Shown: positions 6,480-14,458 of the stretch, piece by piece
Numbering within the stretch: the stretch's first letter is position 1
How the letters are laid out: every line of letters starts with the position of its first letter
Assembly: GCA_002320455.1 (NCBI GenBank)
Contig: DCKU01000023.1
Location: 1-15,239, forward strand
Direction of reading: 5' to 3'
Origin: Salinisphaera sp. UBA1666
GTDB lineage: Bacteria; Pseudomonadota; Gammaproteobacteria; Nevskiales; Salinisphaeraceae
Length of the DNA: 15,239 nucleotides
The notes under the pieces: generated by a model
The model's input: the letters and a program-made list of their open reading frames with translations, nothing else
Database searches by the model: none
What the model was told of the DNA's origin: nothing
Position numbers and translations under genes: made by a program

Positions 6480-6525
6480 CGCACGGGACGACCCGTTGCG
6501 CTGTGTTTATCGCGGGACGACCCGC
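6480..6525 (+). promoter_or_regulatory. Guanidine-II riboswitch (mini-ykkC), internal to the operon
   Basis: Two tandem hairpins carry the same core GGG-ACGA-CCC. Hairpin 1 is ACGGG (6483-6487), loop ACGA (6488-6491), CCCGT (6492-6496), extendable by CGC/GCG (6480-6482 with 6498-6500) across one bulged T. Hairpin 2 is GCGGG (6512-6516), loop ACGA (6517-6520), CCCGC (6521-6525). The linker is 11 nt. Two short stems with ACGR tetraloops and a short linker define mini-ykkC, in which each loop binds one guanidinium. The stem ends differ between the two hairpins while pairing is kept (A-T versus G-C), which argues for selection on structure. It ends 19 nt before the carboxylase start codon, so translational control is likely. 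Confidence 0.85.
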
Positions 6526-6530
6526 ACCGA

Positions 6531-6547
6531 CATGGAACAGTGCCATG
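6531..6547 (+). promoter_or_regulatory. Start-codon hairpin and weak ribosome binding site of the carboxylase gene
   Basis: CATGG (6531-6535) and CCATG (6543-6547) can pair around a 7-nt loop, covering the ATG at 6545. The only SD-like bases are GGAACAG (6534-6540). The linker between the two guanidine-II hairpins, CTGTGTT (6501-6507), can pair with GAACAG with one bulge, a possible way to hide the site when guanidine is absent. Confidence 0.35.
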
Positions 6548-9500
6548 TTCAAGACAGTTCTGATCGCCAACCGCGGCGCGATCGCCACCCGTATCCAGCG
6601 CACCCTGGGCGAGCTGGGCATCGCCGCGGTGGCCGTCTATGCCGAGGCCGATCGCGACGCTCCGTTCGTACAACAGGCCGATTCAGCTTATTCGCTGGGC
6701 GACGGCAACGCCGCGGAAACTTACCTTGACAGCGATAAAATCCTGGCCGCAGCCCGTGATGCCGGGGCCGAGGCTATTCATCCCGGCTATGGCTTCTTGT
6801 CCGAGAACGAGGCCTTCATTGCGGCGGTCGAGGCCGCCGGTCTGGTCTTTCTGGGGCCGACTGCCGAGCAGGTACGAAGCTTCGGGCTCAAGCACGAAGC
6901 GCGCCGGATCGCCGACCGGGCGGGCGTGCCGCTGGTGCCGGGCTCAGGGCTGCTGGACAGCGCCGAGGCCGCGGCCGAGGCCGCCGAGTCGATCGGTTAT
7001 CCGGTCATGCTGAAATCCACGGCCGGCGGCGGCGGTATCGGCATGCAGGTCTGTCGTACACGCGATGCCTTGATCGATGCCTTCGACTCGGTGCGCGGTC
7101 TGGGCCAGCGCAACTTCGGCGACGACGGGGTATTCGTCGAGGCCTATATCGAAAAGGCCCGACATCTGGAAGTTCAGCTGTTTGGCGACGGCCGGGGCGA
7201 GGTGGTCGCTCTGGGCGAGCGCGACTGCTCGACCCAGCGCCGCAACCAGAAGGTGATCGAGGAATGTCCGGCCCCGGCGCTACCCGACACTATCCGCGCG
7301 GACCTGTTGCAGACGGCCGTGGCTCTCGGTGAGGCCGTGTCCTATCGCAGTGCCGGCACCGTGGAGTTCATATACGACGCGGCACGCGAGCGGTTCTATT
7401 TTCTGGAGGTCAATACCCGGCTTCAGGTCGAGCACGGCGTGACCGAGGCGGTCTGGGGCGTAGATATCGTCGCCTGGATGCTGGCCCTGGGCGCCGGTGA
7501 GATCGACGATCTGGCAGCACGCGCAGGCCGGCTGTCGCCCTCGGGGCATGCCATCCAGGCCCGTCTCTATGCCGAGGACCCACACAAGGATTATCGTCCC
7601 AGTGCCGGCCTGCTGACCGAGGTACAGTTTCCCAGCGCAGACGGGCTGCGGATCGATCACGCTATCGAGGCCGGGCTGGACGTCTCGCCGCTGTTCGATC
7701 CGATGCTGGCCAAGATCATCGTCCACGATAGCGATCGCGTGACGGCCACCCAGCGGCTGGCAGAGACGCTATCGGCCACCCGGCTCTACGGTATCGAAAC
7801 CAATCGCAGCTGGCTGTCGCACGTGCTGGCCGACCCGCGATTCGTGGCAGCCGATTTTCATACCCGCTGGCTGGCCGATCTGGACTGGGCGCCGCCGACC
7901 ATCGATGTCCTGGATGCCGGCACCCTGACCACCATTCAGGATGTGCCGGGGCGTACCGGCGTCTGGGATATCGGCGTGCCGCCCTCCGGGCCCTTCGACG
8001 ACTGGTCGTTTCGACTGGGCAACCGGCTGCTGGGCAACGACAGCGACGCGGCCGGCCTGGAAATCACCCTGACCGGGCCCCAGCTGTGCTTCAACCGCGC
8101 TACCCAGATCGTGCTGACCGGCGCGGCGCTGGCTGCCACCCTCGACGGCCAGGCGGTCGCCGGCTGGCAGGTCATCGATGTGGCGGCCGGTAGCGTGCTG
8201 GACTGTGCCGGCGTGGCCGGTGGCGGCAGCCGCGCCTATCTGTTGATCGCCGGCGGCATCGACTGTCCGCGTTATCTCGGCTCGCGCTCGACGTTCACCC
8301 TGGGCCAGTTCGGCGGACATGCCGGTCGGGCACTGCGCGCAGGCGATGTCTTGTCGTTGCCCGAGCACGTCCCTACGTCGTCGCGGACACTGCCCGAAAC
8401 GCTGATCCCGGCCTTCGGATACAAACACGACGACGGGCGGCGCTGGGAAATCGGGGTGCTCTACGGGCCACACGGGGCGCCGGATTTCTTCACCGAGGAC
8501 GATATCGATCAGGTCTTCGCCACCGATTGGGAAGTCCATTTCAATTCCAGCCGGACCGGCATACGCCTGATCGGCCCGCGCCCGGAATGGGCCCGTGAAG
8601 ACGGCGGCGAGGCCGGGCTGCATCCGTCAAACATCCACGACAATGCTTATGCCTTCGGCACCATCGACTTCACCGGTGACATGCCCGTTATCCTCGGGCC
8701 CGACGGCCCGTCGCTGGGCGGCTTTGTCTGCCCGGCCACCACGGTACGAGCCGAGCGCTGGAAGCTCGGCCAGCTGGCCGCCGGTGATCGCGTGCGCTTC
8801 GTGCCGATCGCGCTCGAGCGAGCCCGCGAGCTGGAACAGGCACAGACGGCTATCCTCGACCAGCTCGAGCCGGTCACCGCCCCCGCGCTGACCGAGGCCC
8901 GCGGCGAGCCGCTGATCGCCACGCGCGAAGCCGCGGATATCGACGATCACATCGCCTATCGTCAAGCCGGCGACGATTTTCTGCTGATCGAGTTCGGGCC
9001 CATGCAGCTGGCTATCGGCCTGCGGTTTCGGGCGCATGCCTGGATGCTCTGGCTCCAGGAACATCCGCTTGCGGGCATGGCCGAACTCACTCCCGGTATT
9101 CGCTCGCTGCAGATCCACTACGACCCGGCTCGGCTGTCACAGGCCGATCTCATGGCCCATCTGGCCCGGGCGGAGAACGAGCTGCGCAACGTCGACGACC
9201 TGGTCGTGGAGTCGCGGGTCGTGAATCTGCCGCTGTCCTGGGACGACCCGGCCTGTCAGCAGGCCATCGATCACTACCAGCGCAGCGTGCGCCCGGATGC
9301 GCCGTGGTGTCCGAGCAATCTGGATTTCATCAAGCGCATCAACGGCCTGGACGACCATCAGGATATCCGCGACGTGGTGTTCAATGCCCGGTATCTGGTC
9401 ATGGGCCTGGGCGATGTATATCTCGGCGCGCCGGTGGCCACGCCGCTGGACCCGACCCAGCGTCTGGTCACCACCAAGTACAACCCGGCACGAACCTGGA

Positions 9501-10156
9501 CCGCAGAAAACTCGGTCGGCATCGGCGGGGCCTATCTCTGTGTCTACGGCATGGAAGGGCCGGGCGGCTATCAGTTCGTCGGCCGCACGCTGCAGATGTG
9601 GAATCGCTATCAACAGACCCGCTACTTCGATCATCCCTGGCTGCTGCGGTTTTTCGACCAGCTGTGTTTTTACGAGGTCAGCCACGACGAGCTGATGCAG
9701 ATTCGTCGCGATTTCCCACACGGTCGCTTCAAGCTGGATATCGAAACCACGCAGTTCTCGCTGGCCGAGCACGAAGCGTTCCTGGCCACGCGGCGCGACG
9801 ATATCGAAGCGTTTACCGCCCGCCGCGACGCGGCCTTTGCCGAAGAAATGGCGCGCTGGCGCGCCAACGGTCAGTTCACCTTCGAAGACCACACCCCGGA
9901 GGCCAGCGAAACCGCCGAGCTCGGTGCGGACGAAACCGGTATTGATAGCCCGGTATCCGGCAGCCTATGGAAACTGGAAGTCGCCGAAGACGAGATGATC
10001 GAGGCCGGGCAGCGGGTAGCCCTCGTCGAGTCGATGAAGATGGAGGTCGAAGTCGTGGCGCGTTACGGCGGTCGCATCAGCCGGCTGCCGATCGCCGAAG
10101 GTGGGGCAGTGACCGCCGGCCAGCCGGTCGCGGTGCTGGTCACAAGCCATGACTGA
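6545..10156 (+). CDS. Biotin-dependent guanidine carboxylase (urea carboxylase family)
   Basis: The 1203-residue enzyme has the full urea carboxylase architecture. The biotin carboxylase domain (about 1-450) has HPGYG (79-83), Lys157 before GGGGIGM (161-167), ERDCSTQRRNQK (225-236) and EVNTRLQVEH (288-297). The KipA-like half of the carboxyltransferase (about 455-760) starts with DAGTLTTIQDVPGR. The KipI-like half (about 800-1000) is followed by GDVYLGAPVATPLD and GGYQFVGRT. The biotin carrier domain (about 1130-1203) has ESMKM with biotinyl-Lys1165. The context (guanidine riboswitches, CgdAB, AtzF) points to guanidine as substrate, giving carboxyguanidine. Guanidine and urea carboxylases are reported to differ by Asp versus Asn at one carboxyltransferase position; Asp708 in TIDFTGDMP is the likely counterpart, to be confirmed by alignment. 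I chose ATG 6545 (MFKTVLIANRG); an upstream in-frame ATG at 6503 would lie between the hairpins of the riboswitch. Confidence 0.9.
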   Translation: MFKTVLIANRGAIATRIQRTLGELGIAAVAVYAEADRDAPFVQQADSAYSLGDGNAAETYLDSDKILAAARDAGAEAIHPGYGFLSENEAFIAAVEAAGLVFLGPTAEQVRSFGLKHEARRIADRAGVPLVPGSGLLDSAEAAAEAAESIGYPVMLKSTAGGGGIGMQVCRTRDALIDAFDSVRGLGQRNFGDDGVFVEAYIEKARHLEVQLFGDGRGEVVALGERDCSTQRRNQKVIEECPAPALPDTIRADLLQTAVALGEAVSYRSAGTVEFIYDAARERFYFLEVNTRLQVEHGVTEAVWGVDIVAWMLALGAGEIDDLAARAGRLSPSGHAIQARLYAEDPHKDYRPSAGLLTEVQFPSADGLRIDHAIEAGLDVSPLFDPMLAKIIVHDSDRVTATQRLAETLSATRLYGIETNRSWLSHVLADPRFVAADFHTRWLADLDWAPPTIDVLDAGTLTTIQDVPGRTGVWDIGVPPSGPFDDWSFRLGNRLLGNDSDAAGLEITLTGPQLCFNRATQIVLTGAALAATLDGQAVAGWQVIDVAAGSVLDCAGVAGGGSRAYLLIAGGIDCPRYLGSRSTFTLGQFGGHAGRALRAGDVLSLPEHVPTSSRTLPETLIPAFGYKHDDGRRWEIGVLYGPHGAPDFFTEDDIDQVFATDWEVHFNSSRTGIRLIGPRPEWAREDGGEAGLHPSNIHDNAYAFGTIDFTGDMPVILGPDGPSLGGFVCPATTVRAERWKLGQLAAGDRVRFVPIALERARELEQAQTAILDQLEPVTAPALTEARGEPLIATREAADIDDHIAYRQAGDDFLLIEFGPMQLAIGLRFRAHAWMLWLQEHPLAGMAELTPGIRSLQIHYDPARLSQADLMAHLARAENELRNVDDLVVESRVVNLPLSWDDPACQQAIDHYQRSVRPDAPWCPSNLDFIKRINGLDDHQDIRDVVFNARYLVMGLGDVYLGAPVATPLDPTQRLVTTKYNPARTWTAENSVGIGGAYLCVYGMEGPGGYQFVGRTLQMWNRYQQTRYFDHPWLLRFFDQLCFYEVSHDELMQIRRDFPHGRFKLDIETTQFSLAEHEAFLATRRDDIEAFTARRDAAFAEEMARWRANGQFTFEDHTPEASETAELGADETGIDSPVSGSLWKLEVAEDEMIEAGQRVALVESMKMEVEVVARYGGRISRLPIAEGGAVTAGQPVAVLVTSHD

Positions 10157-10159
10157 GGC

Positions 10160-10180
10160 GGGTTGTGCGACCCTGTTTTT
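10160..10180 (+). terminator. Weak terminator-like hairpin between carboxylase and allophanate hydrolase genes
   Basis: GGGTT (10160-10164) pairs with GACCC (10169-10173; one G-T pair) around GTGC, followed by TGTTTTT. The stem is only 5 bp and the T-run is delayed by two bases, so it would at most attenuate transcription into the last gene of the operon. Confidence 0.3.
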
Positions 10181-10200
10181 CATCGATCGGATAGACGACC

Positions 10201-12021
10201 ATGACACATAATTTGACCCGCCGCGCGCTTCACGCGGCTTATCGTAACGGCACGACCACCCCCGACGACGTCATCGAGGCGCTGGTCGGCGCCGCCGAGC
10301 GAGCGCCCGATGACTCGGCCTGGATCTATCGGCTCTCGCGCGACGAGCTTGCCCCGTACTTGGCGGCACTGGCCGGATACTCGCCGGACGATCTACCCTT
10401 GTATGGCTTGCCTTTCGCGATCAAGGACAACATCGATCTGGCCGGGGTGCCGACCACCGCCGGCTGTCCGGATTATGCCTACACGCCCGAGCGTCATGCC
10501 TTCGTGGTGGCAGCGTTGATTGCTGCCGGGGCGATTCCGCTGGGCAAGACCAACCTGGATCAGTTCGCGACCGGCCTGGTAGGCGAGCGGGCCCTGGCGG
10601 TCTATGGCACCCCCGATAACGCCTTCGACGCCGACTATATCCCCGGTGGCTCGAGCAGCGGCTCGGCGGTGGTCACCGCTGCCGGCCAGGTCTGTTTCGC
10701 GCTGGGTACCGATACGGCCGGCTCGGGCCGGGTCCCGGCGGCGTTCAATAATCTGTTCGGGGTCAAGCCCAGCCTGGGCCTTCTGAGCACGTCCGGCGTG
10801 GTGCCGGCCTGCAAGAGCCTGGACACGATCAGCCTGTTCGCGCTCACTGCCGACGACGCCAACGCCGTGTTTAAGGTAGCAGCCGGCTACGACGAGAGCT
10901 GTGCGCAGGCCCGGGCTCATGATTTTCGGGCGGCCGGTCAGCGTTACGGCCAGATGGCCCCAGGGTTTTCGTTCGGCGTGCCACCGCGTGTCCAGTGGCA
11001 GACCGATACCGCGTATACCGCGGCCATGGATCAGGCCATATCGGTGCTCGCGGCCGCCGGCGGGCAACCGGTCGAGGTCGACTGTCAGCCCATGCTGGAG
11101 GCGGCCAAGCTGCTCTATGGCGGGCCCTGGCTGGCCGAGCGATATCATGCCATGGGCGCTCTGCTGTCGGAGCGCCCTGCGGCTTTTCATCCGGTCACCC
11201 GCGACATCATTCAAGGTGGTGCCCGGCCGAGCGCGGTCGATACTTTCGATGCCATGTATCGCCTGGCCGAGTGCAAGCGACAGGCCGATCGGGCGCTGGC
11301 CGCGGTCGATTTCATGCTCGCCCCGACCACGGTCTGTCATCCGACCAAAGCCGAAGTGGCCGCCGAGCCGGTGGCCGTGAATACTCGGCTGGGCACATGG
11401 ACCAATTTCATGAACCTGCTGGACTATAGCGCTCTGGCGGTGCCGGTCGTGCTGGCCGCCAGCGGTCGGCCGGCCGGGGTCACCCTGTTCGCCTCGGCGT
11501 TTGAGGATCTGTGGTTACAAAGCGCTGCACGCCTGATCGAAGCAGCCTGTGACCTGCCGCTGGGCGCGACCGGCCAGCCGCGCGAGCCCGCTGCCGCCCT
11601 GGCACCGGCCCGGAACGCGACACTGGATATCGTCGTCTGCGGGGCTCACCTCGATGGCCTGGCGCTCAACCATCAACTGGTCGAGCGAGACGGCGTTTGT
11701 GTCGAGGCCGGCCATACCGCGGCGGCGTATCGCCTGCTGGCCATGACCGCCGACGAGCCGCCGCGACCGGCGCTGATCCGTAGCGACGCCGACGGCGCCG
11801 CCATCGCCGTCGAGCGCTGGCGTCTGCCCGCGGCCTATGTTGGCAGCTTTCTAGCGGCTATCCCCGCGCCGCTCGGGCTGGGGCAGGTCGAGCTGGACGA
11901 CGGGCAGTGTTATACCGGCTTCATCTGCAGCGCCGGCACCCCGCTCGATAGGCCGGATGTGGTCGATATCACCGATTTCGGCGGCTGGGCCGCCTGGCAG
12001 GCAGCCGGGGCGCCCGCTTGA
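10201..12021 (+). CDS. atzF: Allophanate hydrolase
   Basis: The 606-residue amidase-signature enzyme hydrolyses allophanate to ammonia and CO2, the last step of the pathway. The catalytic triad is readable: Lys75 in FAIKDN, cis-Ser151 in GGSSSGSA, and nucleophile Ser175 in DTAGSGRVPA, 24 residues later as in the family. The amidase domain runs to about 470. A separate C-terminal domain (about 480-606) begins LDIVVCGAHLDGLALNHQL and ends YTGFICSAGTPLDRPDVVDITDFGGW, as in full-length AtzF/DUR1,2-type enzymes; in that family it has been proposed to act on the intermediate N-carboxycarbamate. It is a stand-alone protein, not fused to the carboxylase as in yeast Dur1,2. It starts 44 nt after the carboxylase stop, with only a weak purine-rich site (CGGATA) before the ATG. 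Confidence 0.92.
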   Translation: MTHNLTRRALHAAYRNGTTTPDDVIEALVGAAERAPDDSAWIYRLSRDELAPYLAALAGYSPDDLPLYGLPFAIKDNIDLAGVPTTAGCPDYAYTPERHAFVVAALIAAGAIPLGKTNLDQFATGLVGERALAVYGTPDNAFDADYIPGGSSSGSAVVTAAGQVCFALGTDTAGSGRVPAAFNNLFGVKPSLGLLSTSGVVPACKSLDTISLFALTADDANAVFKVAAGYDESCAQARAHDFRAAGQRYGQMAPGFSFGVPPRVQWQTDTAYTAAMDQAISVLAAAGGQPVEVDCQPMLEAAKLLYGGPWLAERYHAMGALLSERPAAFHPVTRDIIQGGARPSAVDTFDAMYRLAECKRQADRALAAVDFMLAPTTVCHPTKAEVAAEPVAVNTRLGTWTNFMNLLDYSALAVPVVLAASGRPAGVTLFASAFEDLWLQSAARLIEAACDLPLGATGQPREPAAALAPARNATLDIVVCGAHLDGLALNHQLVERDGVCVEAGHTAAAYRLLAMTADEPPRPALIRSDADGAAIAVERWRLPAAYVGSFLAAIPAPLGLGQVELDDGQCYTGFICSAGTPLDRPDVVDITDFGGWAAWQAAGAPA

Positions 12022-12081
12022 ACCATGGCAGCCAGCGAACGCGTATTCTAGGATCATGAGCTCTGGAACCAACGCACAGCC

Positions 12082-12981
12082 ATGAAAACAATCCTCATCA
12101 CCGGCGGCACCGGCTTCGTCGGCTCTCATCTCATCCCCGAGCTCTTGAGTGACGGCTGGCAGGTCGAGGTCCTGACTCGCGACAAGGCGCGCGCCGAAAA
12201 GACCTTGGACTCTCGGGTGTCGTGTATCGAGGCGCTGGCCGAGGCCGGCGAGCCGCAGGCCATCGTGAACCTGGCAGGGGAAAATCTGGCCGAAGGGCGT
12301 TGGACCGACGCGCGCAAGAAAGAGATGCGTGAATCCCGTCTGTCGATCACGCGGGATCTTGTGGCGTTCATCGCGCAGTGTAAGACCAAGCCCGATGTGT
12401 TGGTCAGCGGCTCGGCGGTGGGCTATTACGGCGCCCGAGGTAGCGAGGTGCTGGACGAGGACTCGGCGCCGGGCGACGAATTCCAGGCGGATCTGTGTCA
12501 CGACTGGGAGGCCGAGGCCGAGCGTGCCGAGACCCATGGTGTACGCGTGTGTGTCGTGCGTACCGGCATCGTGCTGGGCGCCAACGACGGGGCGCTGGCG
12601 CAGATGATCACACCGTTCAAGTTCGGCCTGGGCGGGCACTTCGGCTCGGGCGAGCAGTTCATGCCGTGGATTCATATCCGCGATGAAACCGGGGCGATTC
12701 GTTTCGTTTTGGACAGCACGGATGCGCGCGGCGCGTATAACCTGACCGCCCCCGAGCCGGTTACCAACAAAACGTTTACCGATACGCTGGCCCGGGTGCT
12801 GCACCGGCCGTCGTTTGCCTGGGTGCCGGGGCCCGCGTTGAAAATCGCGGTCGGTGAGATGTCGCATCTGCTGCTGACCGGCCAGCGCGCGGTGCCCCGC
12901 AAACTGCAATCTGGTGGATATCAATTCGTCTTCACCGACCTAGAGGCCGCGCTGGACGATCTCGTGGGCGCAAAGCGATGA
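12082..12981 (+). CDS. TIGR01777-type epimerase-like SDR protein (YfcH family)
   Basis: The 299-residue protein is an atypical short-chain dehydrogenase/reductase of the YfcH/SDR39U type. The N-terminal NAD(P)-binding motif is GGTGFVG (8-14) in MKTILITGGTGF. VSGSAVGYYG (108-117) is the family's version of the active-site strand, and MPWIHIRDE (194-202) and the C-terminal DUF1731 region (LLTGQRAVPRKLQSGGYQF) complete the pattern. The biochemical reaction of this family is not established; members are often linked to cell division or metabolism on weak grounds. The start at 12082 has a weak GGAA 15 nt upstream. There is no terminator between atzF and this gene (60-nt gap), so some read-through from the guanidine operon is possible. 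Its stop overlaps the next gene's ATG by 4 nt. Confidence 0.88.
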   Translation: MKTILITGGTGFVGSHLIPELLSDGWQVEVLTRDKARAEKTLDSRVSCIEALAEAGEPQAIVNLAGENLAEGRWTDARKKEMRESRLSITRDLVAFIAQCKTKPDVLVSGSAVGYYGARGSEVLDEDSAPGDEFQADLCHDWEAEAERAETHGVRVCVVRTGIVLGANDGALAQMITPFKFGLGGHFGSGEQFMPWIHIRDETGAIRFVLDSTDARGAYNLTAPEPVTNKTFTDTLARVLHRPSFAWVPGPALKIAVGEMSHLLLTGQRAVPRKLQSGGYQFVFTDLEAALDDLVGAKR

Positions 12982-14402
12982 GCGATAAGCCCAATCTGAT
13001 CGACGATCTCGCGGCCGTGGTCGGCCTTGCGCACGTCATCGAGCCGGACGACGACGCGGCAGCCCCGTATCTCAAGGAGTGGCGGGGTGCGTTTTCGCCC
13101 GTGGCCCGGGCGGTGGTACGGCCCGGCTCGACTCGCGAGGTGGCCGATGTGGTCGGCGTGGCGATTCGCCACGACGCCGCGATCGTGGCCCAGGGCGGTA
13201 ATACCGGCACCGTAGGCGGCTCGGCCGCCGATGACGCCAAGCGACAAATCCTGGTGAACCTGTCGCGGCTGGACGGCGTGCGCGAGATCGATGTCGACAA
13301 CGCCACGATGACCGTCGAGGCCGGGGCCACCCTGGCCGCCGCGCAGGACGCTGCGGAGGCTGCCGGCTTCTATCTGCCGATCGCTCTGGCCTCGCGGGCG
13401 CAGTGTCGTATCGGCGGCAATCTCGCCAGCAACGCCGGTGGGCTGAACGTCATTCGCTACGGCAATACCCGCGATCGGGTGCTGGGGCTGGAAGTGGTGA
13501 CCGCCGAAGCGCGCGTGTGGGATAACCTCACGGGACTTCGAAAAGACAATAGCGGCTACGACCTCAACGATCTGTTCGTGGGCTCGGAGGGCACGCTGGG
13601 CATCATCACGGCCTGTGTATTGGCACTGGAAGCACCGGCCCGTCAGCGCGAGGTCGCGTTTTGTAGCGTGGCCGACGTGGCCGCGGCGGTGCGCGTCCAG
13701 CGCGCTCTGCGTGCGGATACCGGCGATCAGATCACCGGCTGTGAGCTGATGTCGGCCCAGGCGCTGTCGCTGGCCGTGGCCCATACGCCCGACTGCGACT
13801 GGCCGTTCGAGCCGCGCCAGGACTGGTATCTATTGATCGAAGCCGCCACGGCGGCCCGCGGCGACTGGCTGGCGGGTATCGTCAATGTGGCGCTCGACGG
13901 CGCTCAGAAGCGCGGCGACATAAAGGATCTGGCCGTAGCCGAAACCGAGGCCGATCAGGCCGCGCTCTGGCGGCTGCGAGAATCGATCCCCGGCGCTCAA
14001 TCGGCCGAGGGGGCCTCGATCAAGCACGATATCTCGCTGCCGGTGTCCAAACTGCCCGAGTTTCTGGAGGCAGCGACCCGGGACGTGGCCGAGGTGGTGC
14101 CGGGCATTCGCCCGTGTGCATTCGGTCACGTGGGCGATGGCAATCTGCACTTCAATCTGAGTTGCCCGTTGGATGCCTCGGCCGAAGCGTTTCGGGCTCG
14201 CGAGGCAGAGTTGCATCGCGTGGTCCATGATCGCGTGGCGGCCATGCGCGGCTCGATCGCCGCCGAGCACGGTGTCGGCCGGTTGAAGACCGACGAGATC
14301 GTGCGGCTGAAGCCGGCCGTGGAAATCGACATGCTGCGGGCCATCAAGCAGGCCTTCGACCCCAACAATCGGATGAACCCCGGCGTGCTGGTGCGCCCAT
14401 AG
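12978..14402 (+). CDS. FAD-linked oxidase / 2-hydroxyacid dehydrogenase (GlcD/D2HGDH-like)
   Basis: The 474-residue flavoprotein belongs to the vanillyl-alcohol oxidase/PCMH superfamily, in the branch with D-lactate, glycolate (GlcD) and D-2-hydroxyglutarate dehydrogenases. The FAD-binding domain shows QGGNTG (72-77), IGGNLASNAGG (about 149-159) and GSEGTLGI (202-209). The C-terminal FAD-oxidase domain carries HVGDGNLHFN (384-393), EHGVGRLK (430-437) and the terminal FDPNNRMNPGVL. The paired His residues of HVGDGNLH are the conserved metal/substrate-site ones of this family. The exact 2-hydroxyacid substrate cannot be read from sequence. It overlaps the SDR gene by 4 nt (ATGA), so both are translated from one message, and it is closed by the strong terminator at 14408-14438. 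Confidence 0.88.
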   Translation: MSDKPNLIDDLAAVVGLAHVIEPDDDAAAPYLKEWRGAFSPVARAVVRPGSTREVADVVGVAIRHDAAIVAQGGNTGTVGGSAADDAKRQILVNLSRLDGVREIDVDNATMTVEAGATLAAAQDAAEAAGFYLPIALASRAQCRIGGNLASNAGGLNVIRYGNTRDRVLGLEVVTAEARVWDNLTGLRKDNSGYDLNDLFVGSEGTLGIITACVLALEAPARQREVAFCSVADVAAAVRVQRALRADTGDQITGCELMSAQALSLAVAHTPDCDWPFEPRQDWYLLIEAATAARGDWLAGIVNVALDGAQKRGDIKDLAVAETEADQAALWRLRESIPGAQSAEGASIKHDISLPVSKLPEFLEAATRDVAEVVPGIRPCAFGHVGDGNLHFNLSCPLDASAEAFRAREAELHRVVHDRVAAMRGSIAAEHGVGRLKTDEIVRLKPAVEIDMLRAIKQAFDPNNRMNPGVLVRP

Positions 14403-14407
14403 CGCGC

Positions 14408-14438
14408 AAAAAAACGCCCGCTTGAAGCGGGCGTTTTT
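14408..14438. terminator. Strong bidirectional intrinsic terminator
   Basis: CGCCCGC (14415-14421) and GCGGGCG (14427-14433) form a perfect 7-bp GC stem around TTGAA, extendable by two A-T pairs into the loop. Seven A's precede it and five T's follow it, so it can end transcription on both strands. It lies between the convergent FAD oxidase and nuoN genes. Confidence 0.93.
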
Positions 14439-14458
14439 CGTTGGATGCCGCAGCCCGG

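Noticed and set aside
6503..6544. In-frame ATG at 6503 as the carboxylase start
   Set aside because: It falls in the linker between the two guanidine-II hairpins, adds residues unlike the family N-terminus, and translation from it would run through the second hairpin.
10157..10200. A third guanidine riboswitch (class III) before atzF
   Set aside because: The 44-nt gap is short, lacks the class III pseudoknot pattern, and is better described by a small hairpin followed by T's.
12018..12049. Sigma-70 promoter (TTGAAC and TATTCT) before the SDR gene
   Set aside because: The two hexamers are 20 nt apart, too far for a good promoter, and the -35 overlaps the atzF stop codon.
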